Below are positions 30,885 through 43,300 of a DNA stretch of 64,000 bases, piece after piece. Origin of the DNA: Reticulitermes speratus (lineage: Eukaryota > Arthropoda > Insecta > Blattodea > Rhinotermitidae); assembly GCA_021186555.1 (NCBI GenBank), contig JAJKFL010000005.1:50685635-50749634 (forward strand), given 5' to 3'. Within the stretch, counting starts at the first letter, position 1, and the number at the start of each line of letters is the position of its first letter. Both the position numbers and the translations under genes were made by a program. A model generated the notes under the pieces. It was given only the letters and a program-made list of their open reading frames with translations. It made no database searches and had not been told where the DNA came from.

Positions 30885-31388
30885 ATTATAATGATAAGTG
30901 AATTGGAAGGGATGAGGAAGGAAACGGTCGTATCTTAATTTGATGTACTGTCCTGGAATTTGGATGGAAGGACTGAGGAATACAACGAATAACCTAAGTT
31001 AGTGCAGTCGATGTTTCGACCGAGGTTATAACCGGGTTTCCTCCGAATGTGAGGTGCGTTATCCTCTGATCTAACTTGCTCTGTGCCACGGTGTTTCGTG
31101 TTTCGTATCCCAGGATGTTCCTTTGCACACGCACGTAAACGGCAGGTGGCCTACGCGCCGAGAGGTTGACACTGGCTGGGATGGCGCTACCGCGTTATCC
31201 GGAACAGTTTTGTAGCGTAGGCATTGCCGTTGAGGTGCTCATTTTGTGACGCCATTTCATATGGTGATTGTTATTATGTGTAATTTATACTGAGTGCCTA
31301 TATCCGTCAACAGAGCCAGCTTTGTATGTAAATTAAAATCAGTTAAACATATTCAGGCACGGGTACTGCGTAGTTGGACCAATTTGTC
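30885..31388. other. Unassigned stretch
   Basis: No gene or element was recognised. Confidence 0.5.
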
Positions 31389-32215
31389 GAACTCCATGGA
31401 TCGTAGTCCTTATTGAGAAACTGATAGTTTCTCATGTACTCAAATTCACGCATTTTTTTGTAACCCGAAAATTTATTAACGTATCCACAAGACCCCGCCG
31501 CATGTCCCTATACTGAGCCAGATTAATCCACTCCGCTATTTCCCATCCTGTTTCCTTGAGATTTATTATAATATTATCCTATCGTATACTCCAAGAGCTT
31601 CCAGGTGGTTTCTTTCAGGTTTCCCCACCAAAACTTTGTATGTAAGTCTCTCCTCTGCCATACGTGCCACATGCCCCGCCCTTCTTATCCTTTTTGATCT
31701 CTTACCCGAACAGTGTTTGGTGAGAGTTTTCTCCAGTCTTGTCTTAGTTCCTCCTCCTTGGACCCAAATACAGGGTTATTCAAAATGATTGTCGGGGTTT
31801 TAACAACTGGCCACCTCGTTCTCCAGATGCAACCCCATGTGATTCCTTTGTATGGGGTTACGTCAAGAACAGGTTTATGTTCCTCCTCTTCCCGCAAATA
31901 TCCCGGAACTGAAGGTACGAATCAGAACCGCCATTGAAACCATCACCGCTGACATGCTAGAAAAAGTTTGGAACGAACTCGATTATCGTGTTGATGTTTG
32001 TAGAATCACAAAGGGTGCACATATAGAGCACCTGTAAGGTATGTCACAAAAACTTGGAGTGTTGTTCTATTAAATAAAAAAAAATACATATACTCCTATC
32101 TCAAGTGTATTGTGTATGACAAGTTGTTAAAACCCCGACAATCATTTTGAATAACCCTGTATATTCGTCAGCACCCTATTCTCGAACACCTCTTCGTATT
32201 GTTATCATAAGTATA
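31389..32215 (-). mobile_element. LINE family 1 fragment, antisense, interrupted by a mariner element
   Basis: The minus strand matches the LINE tail from CTCCATGG inwards through the VGKPERNHLEA-like segment (gggaaacctgaaagaaacca) and beyond; it resumes after the inserted element at 32,162. Heavily mutated. Confidence 0.7.
31771..32159 (+). mobile_element. Internally deleted mariner-like transposon, 389 bp
   Basis: Termini of at least 38 bp (CAGGGTTATTCAAAATGATT ... and its reverse complement ... GAATAACCCTG) are flanked by TA at 31769-31770 and 32160-32161. The remaining coding part gives SPDATPCDSFVWGYVKNR and, after a frameshift, VYVPPLPANIPELKVRIRTA and LDYRVDVCRITKGAHIEHL, the end of a mariner-type transposase including the presumed third catalytic Asp. 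The first two catalytic Asp regions are deleted. Confidence 0.92.
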
Positions 32216-32560
32216 TGTTCTTGCTTATCCATATTTGTACGAGTAGCCTAGTTGAAATTTAATGTAATTGGCAGTATTAATTCCTGCATTATACGTTACG
32301 ACACGCAGTTGCTTGATATAGCTTCATGGTGGTGGTTTGAAGGAAAATATGCGAAGGCCTTTGACATCACAAACGTGCGTCTGTGTTGTTGCGTTGCTTG
32401 TGTGAAGATCCACACGTGGCCGCTTGTGTCAGAAAACGCCCACATGTCACATGCCGAAGCCCACTCACCTTAGCGGAGTGTAGAGACATCTGCGTGATTA
32501 TTTGCGTCACACGCACAATGATGCGTAGAACGAAACACAAACATATACAGTGGACAAGCA
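32216..32560. other. Unassigned stretch
   Basis: Nothing recognised. Confidence 0.5.
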
Positions 32561-32561
32561 G

Positions 32562-32640
32562 ATTGACCCCAATGGTCATGCCATTCGCCCGCGTTAGGAA
32601 CGTATCTGGTTCGAATCCCGAGCAGGGTTCGATGCTTTTA
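32562..32640 (+). mobile_element. tRNA-like SINE head, orphan
   Basis: GACCCCAATGGTCATGCCAT is followed by TCTGGTTCGAATCCCGAGCA, a good box B, but acceptor pairing is not evident and no anticodon arm can be drawn with confidence. Probably a SINE relic rather than a tRNA gene. Confidence 0.4.
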
Positions 32641-32851
32641 TTTTTCTCCCAGACGAATTAGAACGTAGACCACTGTGGCTACGTTCCGTGCCCCTTCTGC
32701 CGGCCCTGCTATCTGTGTCACTCATGAAACACTAATTTGGCGTAACCCACCGATGCACAATTTGACAGGAGACAAAAAACTTGACAGATAAGTAATAGAC
32801 CAATAAGGGTCTTTTTATGAAAATATTAGGAGAAGCAATTTTTTGTGGCTC

Positions 32852-33104
32852 AGAGACTAAGGTGGCTGGGCCACGTAGAACGAATGCCAGAAACGCAGAT
32901 GCCAAAAAGAATGCTGAAAGGAAGACTCGATAACAGAAGAAGAAGGGGACGTCCTAGGAGGAGGTGGATAGAAGATGTGATGGAGGACCTGGCGACAATG
33001 GGAATCAGAGGATGGAGGATAAAAGCAGCCGATAGAGAAGTCTGGAGGGCAGTTGTCAATGAGGCCAAAACCCACCAGGGGTTGTAGAGCCAGCGAAGAA
33101 GAAG
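32852..33104 (+). mobile_element. LINE family 3: short tail with (GAA)n and 14-bp target duplication
   Basis: The open frame encodes RLRWLGHVERMPETQMPKRM and GRRRRGRPRRRWIEDVMEDL, the C-terminal segment of an RTE/Jockey-like reverse transcriptase. The stop is followed by GAGCCAGCGAAGAAGAAG. The target duplication AATTTTTTGTGGCT lies at 32838-32851 and 33105-33118. Only 253 bp were inserted. Confidence 0.95.
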
Positions 33105-33310
33105 AATTTTTTGTGGCTACAACATTTTGACAGGTGTGTTTGTAACCCAGCTGTCTAGAAATGCCGGAATCTCAGTTTGACGAATTGTGTGGGTTACGAC
33201 AAATTGCTGTTTCATGAGCGATATGCTTTCATACGTAAGATTCGCAGAGGGAGAGAATTAAAATGTATTCTTATGATTTATGATGCCTTGTGGTCTTGTA
33301 TGGGGCACGT

Positions 33311-33770
33311 CTGGGGGAGAAGAGAAAGGCACATAGGGTTTTGGTAGGTGAACCTGAAGGAAAGAGACCACTTGAAAGACCTAGGCATAGATGGGAGGGT
33401 CAAGTAAAGGTAAAATTCACCCTTTAACAGGCCATGAAAGCCCAAACGGGGGGAGTAGAAGTATAGCTCTACTCTTTCTTTAGCCTCGATGCTAGATGGG
33501 GGTGGTTAACGCCACGCTCTGGCCGCTTTGTCCCCGGAAAGGAGACCTGGTACCATTGTAATAGATGGGAATATAATATTAAAATGGATCTTATAAAAGT
33601 AGGATGGGAGAGCGTGGACGGGATTCATTCGGCTGAGGACAGCGAACAGTGGCGGCCTGTTGTGAACACGATAAATAACTTCCGGGTTCCACAAAATACG
33701 AGTAATTTCTTGACCAGCAGAGGAACTGGTAGCTTTTCAAGGATACCCCCACTCCATGGTGTTAGTAGTG
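33311..33770 (+). mobile_element. LINE family 1 fragment split by a SINE
   Basis: Left part GGTTTTGGTAGGTGAACCTG to CATAGATGGGA and right part ATAATATTAAAATGGATCTT to TTGACCAGC are colinear with the 55 kb copy. A 164-bp SINE D fragment separates them. Confidence 0.85.
33397..33560 (-). mobile_element. SINE family D body inserted in a LINE
   Basis: The duplication ATAGATGGGA (33387-33396 and 33561-33570) brackets this insert. The minus strand has the family D order (GGCCAGAGCGTGG, CATCGAGGCTAAAGAAAGAG, TAGAGCTATAC). Confidence 0.8.
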
Positions 33771-34122
33771 TGTCAACGTACTGCCTTTTTCTCCTCCATA
33801 GCAGAGATAATTTTCCCTCTGTCTTCTCCCGTTCTCTGTCTCTTTATAACTCGAGATCCACTGTCTCCCTCGCTTCTACCCTGAAGATGGAGGCACTCAA
33901 AATGTTAGTAACCACCTATACAGTATTATTACCCATTATACCACAGTATATACTACCAATTTGCATCCAACTTGACACACCCCCACTATTCACCTTCCTT
34001 GCTTTCATAGTTTAACAGCACTATCAAGTGCAGAGGATGTCCAATGTCGGGTGCAGAGATGTTTGTGAATGACGAAGTGAGGAGTGACCAGTGTTACTCT
34101 GAGGGTTGTTTTGTTGTTCCAG

Positions 34123-34326
34123 AAAGCCAAGTCGGAGGAACACCTTGCAACAGAGCGCGCCTGGTTGGAAGCAGAGCAAGTCTGGCTGGTCCACCGCGGT
34201 GGCTTCTCCGCGGCCCGCAGGCTGCCAGAGGAATTCTCTGGAGGTGATTCTGATACGAGTAAGCTGCACATACGTCTCGAGGCTACTGGGGAGGTCCTGC
34301 AGGTTGACGACGACGACGTTGAAAAG
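34123..34326 (+). CDS. Myo18A: Myosin XVIII exon a (pre-motor SH3-like segment)
   Basis: 68 codons in phase 0 between acceptor TTGTTGTTCCAG and donor GTACGG. It encodes [34 protein letters not shown] and [13 protein letters not shown], the small beta domain before the motor. GC-rich compared with the flanking repeats. No start codon context was recognised upstream, so a 5' exon is expected. Confidence 0.93.
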
Positions 34327-37300
34327 GTACGGTAGAGACAGCAGTGCAGTGTGAAACAGTTTTAACTTCATTTTAAGCGATTCATCGCAATAAAATATTA
34401 ATAAAATAAAATATGACAATAAACGAAACAACTGGTCCGTCAACACAACATATATTCTTAGGTGTCAACAGATAGCTACATGTTTGGCCTACTTAAGGTG
34501 GCCATCATCAGGCCGTACGTAAAAACAATTTATAGTTTGAGACCTCAGAGTTTACTAGTGTATAGTACTAATCAATATAATATACAGGGATATTGAAGTT
34601 AAAATAAGATAGATAAAATGTATAAAATATAATATCTACCGGTGTGTGTATAATATATAGCCAGTAGGGAGTAGCTGTTCTATATCAAAAATAGGCTATA
34701 TCAATCAAGTAATGAAGTTGGTAGATATTGCAGGACGGTGTTTTATAATAACCATGGCTCGACAACCCTATATGGGCCTGGGCCTCCTTTTTCCGAGGTT
34801 ACGTGGTCTGCGCATTTGTGGCAGTTCGGAGACCAGCCGACTGGCCGCGCTGTTCAACTCAATCCTGATGTGATCGCCAGAGCCATCTGGCAGGCAGTCA
34901 GGAGACTTGGGTGAGAAATGGCCGTTGAATTTTGCTTACGAAACATGCCGTAAATCTACGACATGGAAGGAAGTGGTGCTCCGGATTTTTAAATCCATCG
35001 ACCTCGGTCGGGATCGAACCCGCGAACCTTGGGTCCAGTGGCGAGCACGCTAACCACTAGTCCACCGAGGTCGACATCTTATCTGACTGATATTAGAATA
35101 TGAAAATATCGGAACGAAGTTGAACTCAGTCATTAATATAAGTGTGGTGACCTGGTGGTCGATAAACATTTGAAATGTCAATGATTTAAGATGTTAACGT
35201 CATCGTAATGGATGACACTTAATAAGTTTATAAAGCTCATCAGTGTGTAAATTAACTTGATGATCTCAAACACTCTGTGTATCCTTCAAGTCTCTGTGCC
35301 TACTGTACAGCCTGATGATGGCTACCTTTAGTAGCTGAAACATGTAGATGTCTTTTGACATCTAAGACTATATGTTGTGTTGATGGATCATTTGTTGGTT
35401 TTATTGCGAGTTGTAACATGATTTACGTATTTTGTTATTTACATCCCTCCTTATAATTATTGGTGTTTGAGGTAGTCCCATTTATTTCGAAACTCTTCAG
35501 ACGTTTCAGATTTGAGGTTCTGTTGGTATTAAGTGTTGGTGGTCTGAGATAATGCAGCATTTTGTTATGGACAGGTAGGCTACCAACACCGCAGAGTGAA
35601 TGTGTGGTGCTGGAACTGCAGGAAATGTGAAATCATGATTGATCTTTACACTTCACACTTCTGCCCTGATATTGGAGGCAGCAGATTCATCTAAAGCAAT
35701 GGTACTGACATCAAATCATAATGGTGTCACATTCCAGAAGACTTTAATCCACTTGAGACAGTTGTCTGATTGCTGAAGTAGATCAGTCCAAACACTGTCA
35801 TAACATGCATAATACAGCTTGTTAATATAGGTATTACCAGCTAATCAGCATATGGACCAATCTTACAGGTACAGAACTTTAAACTTTCAAATACTGTGTC
35901 TACAGTAACGTAAGTTTTATGTAAGTATAGCTTGCTGAGTTACATAATTTCTGTGTCTGCAAGCTTGGCCAGCCTCTTATTTCAAACAGGAGCATTTAAT
36001 GTAAAAATAGTTTCTATGATATTTACTCTCCATAACCTATAATAATGTTTTTTGTGGTTCTGAATCTTGAGAATACATAATACAAGTAGACAAGGGTGTT
36101 TGGTACGTTATGTCTTCTGATGCTTACGTCTGTCTGTGTGTTGGTGTGAGGTTAGACACAGTCAGCATTAATGGCTGCATGTGCCTTACACCTCTGTCCT
36201 GTAGACTGGGATTGTATCTGTAGTTCTCACTTTCCATGCAACACAATTTACATTTTCAATAGAAGCTACTGTACTGTAGCATTTACAAATAGTTTTCTAA
36301 GAAATCATAGGATGTATATGTCATGTGACACACGTACAGTTGTTGACAGCAACTTAATAGTACCTGGACTACTGTTTGTCTTTGTATTAGTCACAGATAG
36401 CCAATGTAAACACCTCATTTGTTTGTGCCTCATTTGTTATTCCAGTATGGCTGGACACATTATGAATATCAGCTGATCTGTTATGTAACTGGTCGTATTG
36501 TGTTTTGTTCAATATATGTTGGGTGTTTCAAATTTGTGATAAACAAGGTGAAAGGAATCTGCATGAATAAGATATATCCAGTAAGCACTGGTTGTCTGCT
36601 AACAAGTCACACCATAGTCTGAATTACCTTTTAAGTACTGTGTGTATTTTGTGAGGTTAGGTTTCGTTGTGTGAACATGCAAATAATGTTTTATGGCCCA
36701 TGTATCAAATTTGTACATAAAGGAAAGTACACAGAAATATTATTGATGTGTAGTGTCACCTTCTTTCACGTTTGTTTGATTTACAGTTGGGTGTTACATT
36801 TAGAAAGAAACTGCATTGAAACTGAATTAACCTGAAATAGTTGCAACAAATATCAGCATTAGTGTCCAGTGAAACATAGTATCAAAAAACACAGTGAAGT
36901 TAGAAATAACGGTGCTTTCCTACAGACAAAACAGCATGCTAGTCTCCAGTAGGCTTGCTTGCCGCATGGTTTTCACCATCCCTTCCACATATCACATACC
37001 ATTTTTTTCCTTGCTGTGTACCTGGTTGCCATAAGATGGTGGCACAGATTCCTCCAAAACATTGGTACATGTGTACCAGAATACACATTGTTACAGCCCA
37101 AGAGACCATACCATTAACACTTTTATAGTATACAGTCTCCTTGGTGGTGGTGAATTCTGGAAAGTAAGAGCAGTTGACAGTAGCTGCAGAGGTGAAATTC
37201 ATGAGAGTGATCACAAACATAACTGAAGGACTACAGATGGAATTAAGGTGCTTTACACAAACTAAATACTTATTCATCATCATGGAATTATGGTTTACAG

Positions 37301-40300
37301 AAATAAATGATTTTCTTACATGACAGGATACAGAGAAAGGCAAACTTCTTAACTTAATAATTAATTAAGTACACGGTGACTTTAATAACAAACCAAAGAC
37401 ACCCCTTGACGATTCTTTTAGACAAGTGAGACCAGATGTGTCAGCGAACTGACAAAGATTCTTAATGTTTTAGTAATGATGATGATGATGAAGACGACGA
37501 CTGTGTCAGTGTGTCCTTTTGTGTATCTGTGTTTAGTTATGGCTAAAAAATACAATTCACTGCTCTTACTGAAAAAAAAAAGTTTATTTTGCATGCTGGC
37601 AAGCAGAAATTTACAATATACATTTATATTGATTGGCTGTATGTGCCCTCTAAGGCCCCCCCCCCCCCCCTCGTAAGGATACAGGATTGTCTACAAGAAA
37701 CAAAGTACATCTGATAACTTTGTGTTTCACAGTCTTGAAAAATGGACAATTGTTTTTTTAAGATGCAAGTCTTCAGGAACAGCACTGTGAGTACCGCAGA
37801 TCTCTGTAGTCTTTCTTCCCAGATCATTCAGTTCTCATTATCATTTGTTCCGTGTATACACTTAAAGTATTTCTGTGGTGCTGCAAGCCTTCGTGATCAT
37901 TTCCATGTGGAAGTAGGGAGAATGCTCAGTATGTGATGGAAGTAATTAGACATACCTGACATTATGGTCATCAGGTGGCCAGTTCATAGAATGTTGGAGC
38001 AGTACCCTTGAGCAGCGTCAGAATGTTACATATTTCTTTGTTAACTGTTGCAGGCAAATCCTCCGCAGTTTGACCGAGCTGAGGATCTGGCTCATCTTCG
38101 CTATCTGAACGAATCCAGCATTCTGCACACTTTAAGACAGCGTTATGGCAGTAACCTTATTCACACTTACACTGGTGGGTCGATGGTTATCATCAATCCT
38201 ATGGCACCATTGGCTATTCATTCTGAGAAGGTTAGTTTTATTTGGCTGAAGATTCCATTTATACCACGTACTAATATAAACAATGTATATATGGTCATTA
38301 TTTTATTTGACCAATATGGTTTTTCACTTGCTGCCTCTATTCAAACATGCGTGTTAGTGGCTGTGAAGGGGGCTACATTTTATATAGTAAGTGAGCCAAC
38401 AGAAAGTGACAAATGGTAGTGGTCCTGTGCAATAAAAGTCTAAGACCTGCCATTCTGTTATTACATAGCAGGCATTGTTAGTAGTTATAAACAGACCAAA
38501 AATAGCAGACATGGATGCCTATACTTCAGTCAGTATTGCAGTCTTAATTTTTAGGTTTACAGTGTGCATGTTCTGTGAAATAATGACACCAGAGTATCCC
38601 TCAAGGGTTATCCTGTATAGGATGAGACCAGTAGAAGGGGTAGCTATCGAACTGTAGCTAGAGATGGAGATTGTCAAGTTTGACTTAGGTACCAAGGTAA
38701 ATCGTGGAAGCCCTCAGTTAGAGTAGCTGGTCTGTGGGCTGAGACTTGAACCTGGGACCACCTGAATACAAAGCACGACTGCTACCCACTTGAGTGTGTT
38801 CACTCATCACCTTTAAAATGTGTCGTGGGGGAATTTGCAGAATGTGATAGGAATGTAAATTATGTTGAATTTCGAAAGTTACCCTAATGTCAAATTTCAA
38901 TATTGTCTATCAAGAGCAGGGTTGTTGCATGTATGCAGACTGATGAAACGTCAGACTGCAGAATTTACACATGCTCACATGTTGTTATAAAACATAAAAA
39001 AAAAAAAAAATTGGAGAGAAATTAAACAATCCTACTGAAATGCAACAATTCTACATGTTGTTAATCAAGCACCATGCCTTGAAGATGTATGTGGGAGTGG
39101 AGGTTCAGTTCCACACATTTGTATCTTTGACACTAGTTGAAGATGTGAACACTGTGCCTCTGCTGCCCTCCTCCTCTCTCCATCAGCATCCAGACCAGGA
39201 GCTTGGATGAGCCACGGAAGTGAGCCTCAATACAGTTAAAAGTTTCCTGCAGTGGCAGGGAATTGAACCCTGTTCTCCAGTCCACAACCTAGTCCCTCTG
39301 TTGAGTGAACTTTCCTGGCTTGCTTTTGAAGTGAAACGAATACATATAAACCATGTTCTCAACTGAATTAAAGAACCTGTCTCACACTTGTACTCTGCAA
39401 ATTTTGTTGTGTTTTGCTCCAAAAATGGTATGAAGGTGCATGTATTACATACCAGGTGGTGCACATGTTCCGAGGATGTAAGTCAGAAGACATGCCACCA
39501 CATATCTACTCGCTGGCACAATCTGCATACCACGGTATGCTGGCGTCCAGGAGGGACCATTCCATTGTTCTGCTGGGACGTAGTGGGAGTGGAAAGACAA
39601 TCAACTTCAGACATGTGCTTCACTATTTGGTGCTCGCTGCTGGCGCTGTCAACAAGGTACCCACATATATTTCACATTATTACATGTGCTGAGGGTGTAT
39701 GTGTATGTTGTGGTCATGTTTATTCTTCTAATTCTGATTTTCAAAGGTCCCTTTACTCTTCAGATATGAGGTTTCTAATTGATGGAGTTTTAGATTGTAG
39801 TCTTCCTAGTGATCACACAAAGCAGCCCGGTAGTTGGGTACAAACATTTTGCATGAACTTGCTATCTTTATCTTTTATAGACCCTCCCATAAAGAAGGAG
39901 GCCCCAGATTCCCATGAAACATTGTTGACCACATATGCGACTGTGTGATATAATCCAGACCACAACCAAAATGAGTGTGATTTGGTTTTGCTGTCAGTTA
40001 TGATGATGATAATACCATTGACTTATCCTTTGTTAAACCAGTAACTTTGAGTTGACTGTGTTTCAGGTTGTGACCGTGGAGAAATTAAATGCTATAAGCA
40101 TGGTGCTGGAAGCATTTGGCAACTCGCGGACTGTGCTCAATACCAATGCCACCCGTTTCACACAGATATTCAGCCTCGACTATGACCAGTCAGGACAAAT
40201 TGCTTCCGCTTCTGTGCAGGTTTGTTGTCCATGTTCATGTAGTGGTTTGCAGAGGTGATTCATTTGAAGGTGGATGATGTTTGTTAGTGTATATTGTTAA

Positions 40301-43300
40301 TAAGTCTGTTAAGAAAATAAGAAAGTGAATATATTTAAACTAAAGGGACCTGATATTCTTCTTACTTCAAAAGTGTTGTCTTTGGTAGACATGAAAGTTT
40401 CAATCTGTGAGCAGAAAAGTCCTCTTACAGATTTCCTGAGGATCTAATCCAGCACTCTGTGCATGGGAATTGATTGTTTACTGTGAGCCCAAGACGTGCA
40501 CTTCTGTCCTCTCATTATATTGTTCTGTTCTTAAATAATCTGTGAATCCATCAGTTATCACTGCTCTTTAGCAGTGTGATGTTATGAAAGGTACATATTT
40601 TGAAGATCAGAAATGTAAATCCATGTCACTATCTACAGATAATTAATTTGTTTTCAGGTTCTCTTGGCAGAGAGGTCACGTGTTGCTCGGAGGCCAGAGG
40701 GCGAATCAACATTCCACATTTTCTACAGACTGCTGGCTGGTGTTGAGGGGACACTTCGCAGGGAGCTTCATCTGGACAGTGTTACTGGAGAGCCAAATCT
40801 GTTTATGACTCCACTCCAGAGGGTAATCCAAACTCATATTACGGTATTTACCGGAATATAAGACAACCTGCATGTAAGAGAACCCCCTTTCAAAATCTTC
40901 AGTTTTCAAGAAAATGACACAAATTAAAACTGTAAAATCAAATTTTCAGCATTTTGGCCGGATTATGGACTACCCTGACTGACATTTTTTAGGCATGTTT
41001 GCAAAATTGTGAAAAGCAGCTGTTAGCCTCATCATGTCTGTCCGTCTGTCCATCCATCCACATGGAACAATTCGGCTCCCACTGGATGGGTTTTCATGAA
41101 ATTTAAGTTTGAATTTTTTTTCAAAAAGCTGCCGAGAAAATGCAAGTTTCATTAACATTGACAAGAATAACGGGTACTTGACGTGAAGACCTATGTATGT
41201 GTATGATAGTATCTCGCTTAATTCCTCTTAGAATGAGAATGTTTCATACAAAAGTTGTAGAGAAAATCAAAACACACATTTTATGTTCTATAACTTGTTT
41301 CTGAAAATCATGCCATTTATGAGATAATGTGGAAAAATATGGTAGAGCCAGACAGGCCACAAGTGACAATATAATGCGGCGCATGCATTTTGCATGCTGT
41401 ATAACTAAGGCTACAGACACACACTCAGAATATCTAATATTTATTGCTTTTTGACAGCAACACTTGCTTTGCGAACATGCCTCTGTACCCCTACTCCCCT
41501 TCTGGGCCTTCATGGCCCGTTCTAGGGAGAACTTTACCTTTTACCTGCCTCATTGTTACATTATACGTAAATTCTGTCTTGTTATACTTCTCAGTCTTGC
41601 CAGGCATGTGCTGGGACAGTACTTTAAGTCGTTATCACTTCCCTCCATGTCCTTTCCAGTTTGTTATTTGTCATTGTCATCTTACCATTCAGTGTTATAT
41701 TGTCTCAGTTACTGCTACTTCTGTGACACTTCAGCTTGATTCAAGCTGTGACTTGCCTCAACTATGCTCGTCCATTTGTTTGGTTGCATCTGGCTAATGT
41801 CATGTTAGGAATTTCAGTGTAAGTTTTTCTTTTTATGATGATGGGGTCATCAGTCCCATGCCCCAGTCTGCAAATTGGAGGACTCGAGTACCTCTTTTTG
41901 TCTGGCAATTCACTCAAAATGTGGGCATGGGTCACCCTCTGTGCATCTTGGCTACTACTAGCATAGCTTCTGAGTTTCCTGATGTATTTATGCCCCAAAC
42001 ATGGCAAAAATATGCCTTCAGCAATGTGGAAGTGCCATCAAGGGGCTGAGTTTCTTACAGCACCACAGGCCATATCGTTCTGTACTCAGAGGAAGGAACA
42101 GCTGTCATTATATCCCTCCCCATTATGCATGCACTAGATCAGAAACTTTTATAAACATTACTCTGTGGTGCCTGCTAGACTCAGCATGTAGACTGGAACA
42201 GTTGAAGGTGGTACGGATGTTGATACAGATTACTTAGATGATCTTGATTTCAGGCTTCTGCCGCGATGTTGATGAAATCTGTGGTCTTCTGGGTAATTAC
42301 ACGGCGTCGTGTGGTAATTATCAAGATTCCGAGTAGGATCCTACTCGGAATCTTGACCCGTGAAGATGGGACCGACACGTTGTCCCGAAACGTCGGTAAA
42401 TAATTACCACACGACGCCGTGTAATTACCCGGAAGACCACAGATTTCTTAGATGATGATCATTTCGCTCAGAAGCTACTGATGGGGACAGACATGTGGAT
42501 GGACACAGGCACAATGAAGCAATAAACTTATATCCTCTCTTATAAAATGAGGGGTGTGGGTCAACAAGCCAATCTCGGTGACCGTGGGGTCTAAGGCGTA
42601 GGTCTGTGCCACTTGATTGCTGGGATTGCGAGTTCGAATCCCACTGAGGGCGTGGATGTTCATCTTTTGTGTTTGTTGTGTGTAGTGTAGGCAGTGGCCT
42701 CTGCGACGAGCTGATCATTCATTCTGAGGAGTCCTATCGGGTATGTATGTCTAATTGTGTGTGATGTAGACACCTGAGAAGAAGGCAGCGTAGGCCAAAT
42801 TTGGGCTGTAGCACCACAGAAAAAGAAAGGTCATCAGTAAGTGCCAAATTCTAGATACATTGATTGTTCGTTCACTGCAGGTGTTAGTGGGAGTGATAAC
42901 AGCGTGTCAGACACAGCTGCATTTTTCAGTACTTCATATAGGAAAAAACGGGTTACGTAACTGCAAAGCTTGCAGAACCCCCCATTGCTTAAAATACATA
43001 CATTTTTGGACATAAAACATTTACACAGTGCTTGGGGTAGCTGATGTTGCCAGCTTCTACAGCTTATGTTTATCTGTTAATTTTTCAGCATTCGGCAGAT
43101 GTTTGTTTCCATTCATTTAATTATTTTCAGCATTGATAGTTACAACCATGTTGGGCGATGGGTTAGTATTGTGTATTCCACAGAACTGTGACAGAATTTT
43201 AGTGCTTGGTTACGTCATATAATGTGACTGTATGTGTCAGAACTTCTTTGGTAACCATTCTTTCTAATTTATTTCAGCATGAAGACAAGCAAAAGGCCAT

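Larger units (their letters stand above)
34380..35410. mobile_element. Fold-back hammerhead pair in myosin intron a, holding a SINE
   Basis: The left arm (34,385-34,515, minus orientation) and right arm (35,300-35,405, plus) share GGTGTCAACA/TGACATCTAAG, ACATGTAG and CTGATGATGGC blocks and ATTGCGA near the outer ends. They are about 80 percent alike, so this is an older pair than that at 30 kb. SINE family C lies between. Confidence 0.7.

Noticed and set aside
32562-32640. A tRNA gene
   Set aside because: Box B is good, but no consistent cloverleaf could be drawn by eye; reported only as a SINE-like relic.
33584-34015. A 143-codon plus-strand frame just upstream of the first myosin exon
   Set aside because: Its first half is frame-shadow LINE sequence and its second half is a decayed fold-back arm (CTGAAGATGGAGGCACTC), so it is not an upstream myosin exon.
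39388-39948. A 186-codon frame overlapping the P-loop exon
   Set aside because: It is out of frame with the conserved myosin exon and reads through its donor into the intron.
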